Shown: one piece after another, positions 35,146 to 43,193 of the stretch
Position numbering within the stretch: the stretch's first letter is position 1
How the letters are laid out: every line of letters begins with the position of its first letter
From: Pseudomonadota bacterium
GTDB lineage: Bacteria > Pseudomonadota > Gammaproteobacteria > Xanthomonadales > Xanthomonadaceae
Direction: 5' to 3'
Assembly: GCA_018242445.1 (NCBI GenBank)
Contig: JAFEBW010000053.1
Coordinates: 1 to 64,000 of the forward strand
DNA: 64,000 nt
Translations under genes and position numbers: made by a program
The notes under the pieces: generated by a model
Told to the model about the DNA's origin: nothing
Database searches by the model: none
The model's input: the letters and a program-made list of their open reading frames with translations, nothing else

Positions 35146-35900
35146 ACGCACCGATGCGATGCCCGCGCACACGCGCATCCGGCAGCCGCCGCGGCATGGC
35201 CGGCCAATCGCTGGCCGAGTTCCTGATCGTGATCCCGGTGATGCTGCTGCTGACGCTGGGCGTCCTGCAATTCGCATTGTTCTTCATGGCCAAATCGACG
35301 CTCGATCAAGCCGCCATCACCGGCGCCCGCGAGGGCATCGTCAACAACGCCAGCGTGTGTTCCATCCGGACCGGCGTCATCAAGGGACTGGTTCCGCTGT
35401 ATCAAACCGGGAACATGAAACGCAATCTCGCCGGGTATGGCGCAGCGCTCGCCAATGCATGGACGAAGACCACGCTGGGCGCGGTCGGCGGCCTGGACAA
35501 CGTGGCGATCGACGTGATCAATCCCACCCGGGCATCGTTCAGGGATTTCGCGACCAACAACAACGTGCTCCAGGACGGCACGCCGATCACCGCGATCCCC
35601 AATGCGCGCCTGCTGTATCGCAGCACCAATCCCGGAACCCAGTCCAGACAGAGCATCCAGGACGCCAACATCCTGAGCATCCGCGTCAATTACTGCGATC
35701 CGGTGATCGTGCCGCCGGTGCGCTGGGTGACCCAATTGATGACCGACTCGGGCAACAATGCCGCCTTCGGTACCATGTGCTACGCGGCCGGCGGCATCCC
35801 GATCCAGTCGTATGCCAATCTGTTGATGCAGTCCCCGGCCGTGCAATCGCAGGTATATGGCGGCGCCGCCGCCGGTTGCGGGAATCCGTTCGGCCCATGA
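35142..35900 (+). CDS. TadE-like pseudopilin
   Basis: A 252-residue protein. The basic N-terminus ends in AGQSLAEFLIVIPVMLLLTL, a TadE-type prepilin site with Glu at +5, followed by one helix and FMAKSTLDQAAITGAREGIV. The periplasmic part has four cysteines likely to form disulfides. TadE/F pseudopilins are required for pilus assembly in related systems. It closes the locus; the next gene is unrelated and lies 55 nt downstream. Confidence 0.85.
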   Translation: MNAPMRCPRTRASGSRRGMAGQSLAEFLIVIPVMLLLTLGVLQFALFFMAKSTLDQAAITGAREGIVNNASVCSIRTGVIKGLVPLYQTGNMKRNLAGYGAALANAWTKTTLGAVGGLDNVAIDVINPTRASFRDFATNNNVLQDGTPITAIPNARLLYRSTNPGTQSRQSIQDANILSIRVNYCDPVIVPPVRWVTQLMTDSGNNAAFGTMCYAAGGIPIQSYANLLMQSPAVQSQVYGGAAAGCGNPFGP

Positions 35901-35955
35901 AAGTCGCTGCAAGCAAGGCGTTCCCGTGTTTCCCTGACGACCTTTGGAACATCCC

Positions 35956-36348
35956 ATGACCATCGCCAACATCTGCATCCTCGTCGCCTGCCTGTTGCCG
36001 CTGGTTTGCGCCGTCCTGGCGAAATCCCCGGGCTTCGGCAAACCGCGCCGGGAGGGCGGATTCGACAACAACAATCCGCGGATATGGCTGTCGCGGCTGC
36101 AGGGCTGGCAGGCGCGCGCCAATGCCGCCCAGCAGAACGGCTTCGAAGCCCTGCCGATGTTCATCGCCGGCGTGCTGCTGGCCCAGCAATGGCATGCGCC
36201 GCAGGCGCGCGTGGATGGCTTGTCCTTGCTGTTCGTGGCGGCACGGCTGGGCTACATCGGCGCCTACCTTGCCGATCGGGCGACCTTGCGTTCGGCTCTC
36301 TGGGCCATCGGGCTCGGCGCAAGCATCGCGATGTTCTTCGTCCGCTGA
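35956..36348 (+). CDS. MAPEG family membrane protein
   Basis: A 130-residue protein with four hydrophobic helices, matching MAPEG proteins (membrane glutathione-dependent enzymes). The conserved core ARANAAQQNGFEALPMFIAG includes the N-x-x-E/F pattern of the second helix, and RLGYIGAYLADRATLRS matches the C-terminal part. The start at 35956 (MTIAN) was preferred to an ATG four codons upstream. Whether it binds glutathione is unknown. It is probably transcribed separately from the pilus genes. Confidence 0.85.
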   Translation: MTIANICILVACLLPLVCAVLAKSPGFGKPRREGGFDNNNPRIWLSRLQGWQARANAAQQNGFEALPMFIAGVLLAQQWHAPQARVDGLSLLFVAARLGYIGAYLADRATLRSALWAIGLGASIAMFFVR

Positions 36349-36630
36349 CCGACACCCGCGAGGATCGGCAGCCAGCCGACCCGGGTTGAAAGCCGCCCGG
36401 ACTGGCGGCCCACAACCGCACCCCGCAAAGCCACCTGCCGCGACGCCCATCGGCGCGTCCGACCCGGCCGGCCCTCGAACATGCCGACACGTCGGCGGGC
36501 GCGGCCGCCATCTCTGAGCACTTGCTCTATCGCAAGGGCCACACCATGATCGAAACTGCCGATCGCAGGCGGCCCGCATCCGCCCGCACGCAGCTTCATG
36601 CGTCTGGCAAGCGGCCGAACGGAGCCTTGC

Positions 36631-39090
36631 ATGGGCATCGCCGTACCGATCCTGATCCTGCTGCTGGCCGGGTTGATCGCCGCCTACCACCGGCTGCCGC
36701 TGTGGCTGTACGCGCTGCTCACGGCCACCGCGCTCGTCGCCGGCGCATGGCTCGGGGCGAACCGGACGGCGAGCGGCGTGGTCGGCGCGTTGTTCGCGCT
36801 GGCCGCCATCGCGCTGCTGGTTCCGGCGCTGCGACGCCGTTTCATCACCCGCCCGTTGCTGGATTTCTACACCAGGATCCTGCCGCCGCTGACCGACACC
36901 GAGCGCACCGCGCTTCAGGCCGGCACGGTCGGCTTCGAGGGCGAGCTGTTCTCCGGCAAGCCGCGGTGGAAGCTGCTGCTCGACCAACCCAAGCCCGCAT
37001 TGACCGCCGAGGAACAGGCCTTCCTCGACGGCCCCTGCGAGCAGTTGTGCGGCATGGCCGACGAGTGGGATACGACGCATGTGCGCGCCGATCTGGCGCC
37101 GGAAACCTGGGAGTTCATCCAGCGCAACAAGTTTTTCGGGATGATCATTCCGAAGCAATACGGCGGCCTCGGGTTTTCCGCATACGCGCACCATCGCGTC
37201 ATCCAGAAGCTGGCCTCGATCTCCTCCACCCTCAGCGCCACCGTCGGCGTGCCCAACTCGCTGGGGCCGGGCGAACTGCTGCTGCACTACGGCACGCCCG
37301 AGCAGAAGGACCACTACCTGCCGCGGCTGGCCGATGGCCGCGAGATCCCCTGCTTCGGCCTGACCGGCCCGTTCGCAGGCTCGGATGCCACCGCGATCCC
37401 CGATGTCGGCATCGTGTGCACGCACGAGTGGAACGGCGCGCGCGTGGTCGGCATCCGCCTGAGTTTCGACAAGCGCTACATCACCCTGGCGCCGGTGGCC
37501 ACGCTGATCGGGCTGGCCTTCCGCCTGTACGATCCCGACGGCCTGCTGGGCGAGAAGAAGGACATCGGCATCAGTCTCGCCTTGATCCCGCGCGATACCC
37601 CGGGCGTGGAGATCGGGCAGCGGCACTGTCCGCTCAACGCGGCCTTCATGAACGGGCCGATCCGCGGCCGCGACGTGTTCGTGCCGCTGTCGGCGCTGAT
37701 CGGCGGCGAGGAATACGCAGGCCGGGGTTGGCAGATGCTGGTCGAGGTGTTGTCGATCGGCCGCTCGATCACCCTGCCGTCCTCCGGCAGCGGCAGCGCG
37801 AAGATGGCGGCCGTGGTCAGCGGCGCGTATGCGCGCATCCGCAAGCAGTTCGGGCTGTCGATCGGCCGCTTCGAGGGCGTGGAGGAAGCCCTCGCACGCA
37901 TGGCCGGCAAGGCCTACGCGATCAGCGCGCTGGCGCAGGCCACCGCCGCCGCGGTCGCGCGCGGCGAGAACCCGGCGGTGCCATCGACGATCGCCAAGTA
38001 CCACTGCACCACCATCGGCCGCGAGGTGATCCAGGACGCGATGGACGTGCACGGCGGCAAGGGCATCATCCTGGGCCCGCGCAATTACCTGGGCCGCAAC
38101 TGGCAGCACGCGCCGATCTCGATCACCGTCGAGGGCGCCAACATCATGACCCGCAGCCTGATGATCTTCGGGCAGGGCGCGATCCTGTGCCATCCGTGGG
38201 TGCTCAAGGAGATGAAAGCCGCGCAGCTGGACGATCCGCAGCAGCGCCTGCGCGAGTTCGACCGCAACCTGTTCGGCCACGTCGGCTACGCGATCTCCAA
38301 CGCGGTGCGCGCGTGGTGGTTCGGCTGCACCGCCGCGCGCATCGGCATGGCCCCGGGCGATGCCTACACCCGCCGCTACTTCCGCAAGCTCGATCGCTAC
38401 AGCGCGGCGCTGGCGCTGCTGACCGACACCGCGATGCTGCTGCTCGGCGGCAAGCTCAAGTTCCGCGAGAAGCTCTCGGCGCGGCTGGGCGACGTGCTCA
38501 GCGAGCTGTACATCGCCAGCAGCATGCTCAAGCGCCACCACGACGAAGGCGAGCCGGTGGCCGATCGCCCGCTGCTGGCGTGGGCCTTCCACGACGCCGT
38601 GCATCGCATCGAAGTCGCCTGCTCCGGCGCGCTGCGCAATTTCCCGATCCGCCCGGTGGGCTGGCTGCTGTGGCTGCTGGTGTTCCCCTGGGGCCGGCGT
38701 GCGCAGCCGCCCTCCGACCGCCTCGGCCATCGTGCCGCCGCGCTGCTGATGTCACCCAACGATGCCCGCGACCGCCTCGCCGCGGGCCTGTACCTCACGC
38801 CGGGCCCGCACAACCCCGCCGGCCGCATCGACAGCTATCTGGAGAAGGCGATTCTCGCCGAACCGGTCGAACGCAAGTTCGCCAAGGCGCTCAAGGGCGC
38901 CGGGCTGGATGCGCTGGATTACGCCGCGCAACTCGATGCCGGCGTGCAGGCCGGCTGGATCACCGTCGAGGAACGCAGGCAACTGGAAGAACTGCGCGCG
39001 ATGACCCTGGATGCGATCTCGGTGGACGATTTCGATGCTTCCGAGCTGGTTGGCGCATGCTGGAATGTTTGCTCTATCGCCAGCGCCTAG
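36631..39090 (+). CDS. fadE: Acyl-CoA dehydrogenase FadE
   Basis: An 819-residue membrane-associated acyl-CoA dehydrogenase, carrying out the first oxidation step of fatty-acid beta-oxidation. Length and layout match enterobacterial FadE (about 814). Two or three N-terminal hydrophobic segments lead into the dehydrogenase core (GMIIPKQYGGLGFSAYAHH, CFGLTGPFAGSDATAIPD) and a C-terminal DUF1974-like domain. The ATG at 36631 has GGAG at 36621-36624; the 36598 start is less likely. The following GMC oxidoreductase gene is 31 nt away and may be co-transcribed. Confidence 0.94.
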   Translation: MGIAVPILILLLAGLIAAYHRLPLWLYALLTATALVAGAWLGANRTASGVVGALFALAAIALLVPALRRRFITRPLLDFYTRILPPLTDTERTALQAGTVGFEGELFSGKPRWKLLLDQPKPALTAEEQAFLDGPCEQLCGMADEWDTTHVRADLAPETWEFIQRNKFFGMIIPKQYGGLGFSAYAHHRVIQKLASISSTLSATVGVPNSLGPGELLLHYGTPEQKDHYLPRLADGREIPCFGLTGPFAGSDATAIPDVGIVCTHEWNGARVVGIRLSFDKRYITLAPVATLIGLAFRLYDPDGLLGEKKDIGISLALIPRDTPGVEIGQRHCPLNAAFMNGPIRGRDVFVPLSALIGGEEYAGRGWQMLVEVLSIGRSITLPSSGSGSAKMAAVVSGAYARIRKQFGLSIGRFEGVEEALARMAGKAYAISALAQATAAAVARGENPAVPSTIAKYHCTTIGREVIQDAMDVHGGKGIILGPRNYLGRNWQHAPISITVEGANIMTRSLMIFGQGAILCHPWVLKEMKAAQLDDPQQRLREFDRNLFGHVGYAISNAVRAWWFGCTAARIGMAPGDAYTRRYFRKLDRYSAALALLTDTAMLLLGGKLKFREKLSARLGDVLSELYIASSMLKRHHDEGEPVADRPLLAWAFHDAVHRIEVACSGALRNFPIRPVGWLLWLLVFPWGRRAQPPSDRLGHRAAALLMSPNDARDRLAAGLYLTPGPHNPAGRIDSYLEKAILAEPVERKFAKALKGAGLDALDYAAQLDAGVQAGWITVEERRQLEELRAMTLDAISVDDFDASELVGACWNVCSIASA

Positions 39091-39121
39091 CCTCGACGCA
39101 TAGCCGTCAGCAGGGACTGCC

Positions 39122-40771
39122 GTGACCACGCCCCCCGAGTTCGACTACATCATCGTCGGCGCCGGCTCGGCCGGCTGCGTGCTGGCCCATCGCCTGAGCG
39201 AGGATCGCGACGTCACGGTGCTGCTGCTGGAAGCCGGCCCGCGCGACTGGCACCCCTTCATCCACATGCCCGCAGGCCTGGCCAAGCTGGTCAACAAGAA
39301 GGGCGTGAACTGGGACTACACCACCGAACCGGTGCCGGCGCTGGATGGCCGCCGCTTCTGGTGGCCGCGCGGCAAGGTGCTCGGCGGGTCGAGTTCGATC
39401 AACGCGATGTGCTACATCCGCGGCGTGCCGGCCGACTACGACGAGTGGGCAGCGCTCGGCGCGGAAGGCTGGAACTGGGACGGCGTGCTGCCCTACTTCC
39501 GTCGCGCCGAGGGCAACCAGCGCGGCGCCGATGCCCTGCACGGCGGCGACGGCCCGCTGAAGGTCTCCGACCTGCGCTACGTCAACGAACTCTCCAAAGT
39601 GTTCATCGACGCCGCCGCGCAAGCCGGCTTTGCCCGCAATCCCGATTTCAACGGCCCGGTGCAGCAGGGTTTCGGCCTGTATCAGGTGACCCAGGCCAAC
39701 GGCGCGCGCTGCTCGACCGCGGTGGGCTACCTCGATCCGGTGAAATCGCGCACGAATCTCACCGTGCACACGCATGCGCTGGCGCGCCGCGTGGTGTTCG
39801 AGGGCCAGCGCGCGAGCGGCGTGGACTATCTGCAATACGGGCGGCCGCTGCTGGCGCGCGCGCGCCGCGAGGTGCTGCTGTGCGGCGGGGCGATCAATTC
39901 GCCGCAGTTGCTGATGCTCTCTGGCATCGGCGCTGCCGATGCGCTGCGCGGGCATGGCATCGAGGCACGGGTGGATCTGCCCGGCGTGGGCGCCAACCTG
40001 CAAGATCACCTGGACGTGTGCACCTTGCAGCATGCCACCCGGCGCGTGACTTACGACCGCCTCAGCGATGCCAGGGTGGCCTTCGATTATTTCCTGCGCG
40101 GGCACAGCGGCCCGGGCACCAGCAACATCGCCGAGGCCGGCGGTTTCGTGCGCTCGGCGCTGGCCCCGGATGCGCGCGCCGACGTGCAGTTCCATTTCGT
40201 GCCGGCGATGCTCGACGACCACGGCCGCCACCGCATCCCCGGCGACGGCTACACCCTGCACGCCTGCTTCCTGCGCCCGCACAGCCGCGGCCGCATCGAA
40301 CTGGCCTCGGCCGACCCGTCCGCCAAGGTGCGCATCACCCCGAATTACCTGGGCGATGTCCAGGGCTTGGATGCGGCGATGATGCTCGAATGCGCCAAGT
40401 TCTCGCGCGAGCTGTTCGCGCAAAAAGCCTTCGACCCCTATCGCGGCGCGCCGATCTTCCCGGCGCGCAGCAACGCTTCCGATCAGGAACTGATGGCCTT
40501 CATCCGCGCCAAGGCCGAAACGGTCTATCACCCGGTCGGCACCTGCCGCATGGGGGCAAACGACGACGCCGATGCCGTGCTCGATCCCTGCCTGCGCGTA
40601 CGCGGGGTGGAGGGCCTGCGCGTGGTGGATGCCGCGGCGATGCCCAAGTTGATCGGCGGCAACACCAATGCGCCGACCATCATGATCGCCGAGCGCGCGG
40701 CCGATCTGATCCGCGGCAAGGCGACGCAGCCGCAAACTTCAGCGCACGTGCGCGAATTCGTGGCGGCCTGA
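39122..40771 (+). CDS. GMC-family FAD-dependent alcohol/choline dehydrogenase
   Basis: A 549-residue flavoprotein starting at GTG 39122. The FAD-binding motif IIVGAGSAGCVLAHRLSE, the GMC signature 1 (RGKVLGGSSSINAMCYIRG) and signature 2 region (GGAINSPQLLMLSGIG) are intact. The C-terminal active-site His and NTNAPTIMIAERAADLI are present. It resembles BetA-like and alkanol dehydrogenases; no betaine genes lie nearby, and its position behind fadE points rather to alcohol or fatty-alcohol oxidation. Substrate not decidable from sequence. Confidence 0.9.
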   Translation: MTTPPEFDYIIVGAGSAGCVLAHRLSEDRDVTVLLLEAGPRDWHPFIHMPAGLAKLVNKKGVNWDYTTEPVPALDGRRFWWPRGKVLGGSSSINAMCYIRGVPADYDEWAALGAEGWNWDGVLPYFRRAEGNQRGADALHGGDGPLKVSDLRYVNELSKVFIDAAAQAGFARNPDFNGPVQQGFGLYQVTQANGARCSTAVGYLDPVKSRTNLTVHTHALARRVVFEGQRASGVDYLQYGRPLLARARREVLLCGGAINSPQLLMLSGIGAADALRGHGIEARVDLPGVGANLQDHLDVCTLQHATRRVTYDRLSDARVAFDYFLRGHSGPGTSNIAEAGGFVRSALAPDARADVQFHFVPAMLDDHGRHRIPGDGYTLHACFLRPHSRGRIELASADPSAKVRITPNYLGDVQGLDAAMMLECAKFSRELFAQKAFDPYRGAPIFPARSNASDQELMAFIRAKAETVYHPVGTCRMGANDDADAVLDPCLRVRGVEGLRVVDAAAMPKLIGGNTNAPTIMIAERAADLIRGKATQPQTSAHVREFVAA

Positions 40772-40774
40772 GTT

Positions 40775-41395
40775 TCAGCCGGACGCAACCGTCGCCGGCT
40801 CGCGCTTCTCCGCAACGTCGATCGCCAGCAGACCGGCGGCGACGAAATGGCCGAAGCCGGCCACGAGGCTGGCCGGGAACGCCTCGCGCCGCTCGTTGTA
40901 GCGCGTCGCCGCCGCGTTGTAGGCCTGCCGCGCGAGGCTGATGCCGTTCTCGATGACGAGCAGTTCCCGGGTGAGCTGCTGCAGGTTCCGGTCGACCCGC
41001 GCCCACGGATCGAACTCCACCATCGCCAGCAGCCCTCCCAGCGCGTTGGCGAGTCGGGCTTCGGCGACGTCAAGCCGGGCCATCGCCCGCGCATCACCGC
41101 CATGGTCATCGGTCGCCTTCAGCGCCGCCATCGCCGCATCGCGCGCGGCGGCGACGGCTGCGAACGTTGCCACCGCGCTCGGCCTGCCATCCTCGGCAAT
41201 GACGGCCAGCGTGCCGAGCAACCCGTAACGTCGCCGCAAGGACTCGGCGACCTGCGCGAAGGCGTCCGTGCATGCCTTGCTCGCCGCGACCAGGCCGGTG
41301 TAGGTGCCGATGCCCCACATCAGCACGGCACCGACGAGCAGCAGCGCGAGCAACAGCAGCAGGACGAAAACCGTGGTCGCGGACGATGCATCCAT
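40775..41395 (-). CDS. LemA-like membrane protein, divergent
   Basis: A 206-residue protein with one N-terminal transmembrane segment (TTVFVLLLLLALLLVGAVLM). What follows resembles LemA: YTGLVAASKACTDAFAQVAE, RRRYGLLGTLAVIAE, and the C-terminal SLARQAYNAAATRYNERREA with FPASLVAGFGHF. LemA proteins have an N-terminal helix and long helical bundle of unknown role. The classical N-x-V pattern is altered, so it is a divergent member. Start at 41395 places the helix at the N-terminus. Confidence 0.75.
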   Translation of the reverse strand: MDASSATTVFVLLLLLALLLVGAVLMWGIGTYTGLVAASKACTDAFAQVAESLRRRYGLLGTLAVIAEDGRPSAVATFAAVAAARDAAMAALKATDDHGGDARAMARLDVAEARLANALGGLLAMVEFDPWARVDRNLQQLTRELLVIENGISLARQAYNAAATRYNERREAFPASLVAGFGHFVAAGLLAIDVAEKREPATVASG

Positions 41396-41448
41396 GCGCA
41401 GGTGATGGGTTCGAAGGCCGGAGGAGCAATCGCGCAACGGGAATTCAA

Positions 41449-41596
41449 GGCAACGCTGATTGATTCGGCGTTGCCAGTCGGCCATGGCTGGCCGACCACG
41501 AACCGATCACGCAAGTGATTGATTCGTGTGAGCTTCAGTCCGGGCATGTACCGGACTGAAACGCGCGCTGATAATTCCAGGGTGGAATTATCAGCG
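41449..41596. repeat. Array of five consecutive hairpins
   Basis: Five inverted repeats are packed end to end. Arms: 41449-41456/41468-41475 (8 bp), 41477-41484/41489-41496 (8 bp), 41497-41510/41515-41528 (14 bp, two imperfect pairs), 41534-41543/41551-41560 (10 bp, perfect), 41566-41579/41583-41596 (14 bp, perfect). TGATTGATTCG occurs in the first hairpin loop and in the third hairpin's arm, and also at 6989-6999. No T-run follows. It lies between divergent genes. Confidence 0.8.
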
Positions 41597-41640
41597 CATC
41601 CTCAATCCCCCGCACGTTACACTGTTCGCCTGTCCGCAAC

Positions 41641-42978
41641 ATGCCTCCCATGCCCACGACGACCCCGATGCCCGCCCGCCTGCGCGCCGGCCTGTGCGCT
41701 CTCGCCTGCCTGACCGCCAGCGCCTTCGCGCAACCGACCCCGGTGCAGCCCGAAGCGCTGCCCGTCGCGCCGATCGCCAGCACCGTCCCGAACGCGGCCG
41801 TGCAGCCCGCGCCGACGCCGGTACCCGGCGAACCGAGCTTCAGCAACGATGCCCGTGCGATGGATGCGCTGGCGCAGCAGATCGTCGAGCGCGCGCACAT
41901 CCCCGGCATGGCGATGGCCATCGTGCAGGGCGACAAGGTGCTGCTGATGAAGGGCTATGGCACCACCGAGATGAACGGCCGCGAGCCGGTCACCGTGCAC
42001 ACGGCCTTCCGGCTGGCCTCGCTGTCCAAGGCCTTCGCCGGCACCCTGGCCGCGCTGCTGGTGCAGGACGGCGCGCTGGGCTGGGACTGGAAGGTGGCCG
42101 ATCACCTGCCCGCCTTCATGCTGCCCAACCCGCAATACACGTCCGACCTGACCGTGCGCGACATCCTCAGCCAGCGTGCCGGCCTGACCCGCAACACCTA
42201 CGATCGCGATCTGGAAGCCGAGGTGCCGTTCCAGACCCTGGTCGGCAAGCTCGCGCAAGCGCCGATGGCCTGCGCGCCGGGCGTGTGCTACGCCTACCAG
42301 AACGTCTCCTTCAGCCTGATCGCCGACGTGGCGTTCGCGGTGACCGGCGACTTCTACACCCATCTGGTGGAAACGCGGATCTTCCACCCGTTGGGCATGT
42401 ACGACTCCAGCTACGGCCGCGACGGGCTCATGTCCAGCCCGAGCTGGGCGCGCCCGCACGTGCGCGGCGGCAGCGGCTGGGTGCCGATCACGCCCAAGGA
42501 AGCCTATTACCACGTGCCGCCGGCGGCCGGCGTGAACACCTCGATCCACGACATGACCAGCTGGCTGCTGGCGCAGATGGGACATCGCCCCGACGTGCTC
42601 TCGCCGGCCCTGCTGGCCGACATCCACACCCCGCTGGTGGAAACCGTCGACCAGTTGCACGGCGCGCCCTGGCGCGGCGAGCGCCTGACCGATGCGCGCT
42701 ACGCCACCGGCTGGCGCGTGTACACCTACGCCGGCCACACGATGATCTTCCACGGCGGCGCGGTGCAGGGCTTCCGCACCATGATCGGTTTCCTGCCCGA
42801 CAAGGACATCGGCACGGTGGTGCTGTGGAACTCCGAGAGCGTGGTGCCCGCCGGCTTGATGCCGACCATCATGGATCGCGCGCTGGGCCTGCCCGAGCAC
42901 GACTGGGTGCAGGTGGATGAAGTCGGCCACGCCGCCGCGCCGGCGAAGAAGGCGAAGAAACACAAGCGCCGACGCTGA
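41641..42978 (+). CDS. Serine hydrolase of the beta-lactamase/penicillin-binding family
   Basis: A 445-residue exported class-C-like serine hydrolase. A signal peptide ends near SAFA (Met 41671 would give a shorter leader). The catalytic S-x-x-K is S127-L-S-K130, the Y-x-N motif is in YAYQNVSF, and HGGAVQGF supplies the H/K-x-G motif. Family members include esterases, D-amino peptidases and AmpC-like enzymes; this one lacks clear AmpC-specific loops. The C-terminus ends in a lysine/arginine-rich tail (KKAKKHKRRR). Likely periplasmic. Confidence 0.9.
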   Translation: MPPMPTTTPMPARLRAGLCALACLTASAFAQPTPVQPEALPVAPIASTVPNAAVQPAPTPVPGEPSFSNDARAMDALAQQIVERAHIPGMAMAIVQGDKVLLMKGYGTTEMNGREPVTVHTAFRLASLSKAFAGTLAALLVQDGALGWDWKVADHLPAFMLPNPQYTSDLTVRDILSQRAGLTRNTYDRDLEAEVPFQTLVGKLAQAPMACAPGVCYAYQNVSFSLIADVAFAVTGDFYTHLVETRIFHPLGMYDSSYGRDGLMSSPSWARPHVRGGSGWVPITPKEAYYHVPPAAGVNTSIHDMTSWLLAQMGHRPDVLSPALLADIHTPLVETVDQLHGAPWRGERLTDARYATGWRVYTYAGHTMIFHGGAVQGFRTMIGFLPDKDIGTVVLWNSESVVPAGLMPTIMDRALGLPEHDWVQVDEVGHAAAPAKKAKKHKRRR

Positions 42979-43144
42979 AAGCAGCCTCGTACCACGCAGG
43001 GAAACGATTTCCCCGGTTCCGAGCCAGCCCATGAGCGACAAAGGGCGGACAGCGCATGCGTCCGCAAAGAACGCAATAGACGCGAATAACGCTGCTGTCG
43101 CCGATGGTTTGGCTTGTCCCTTTGCGTTCTTTGCGGACTGAGGC

Positions 43145-43175
43145 TTCCCGATTCCCGATTCCCGATTCCCGATTC
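43145..43175. repeat. Heptanucleotide tandem repeat (TTCCCGA)
   Basis: Four full copies of TTCCCGA plus a partial one, between the serine hydrolase and the GGDEF-EAL gene, ending about 20 nt from that gene's stop. Same unit length as the tracts at 155-201 and 47559-47687. Confidence 0.85.
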
Positions 43176-43193
43176 ACGCCTCACCACGCACCT

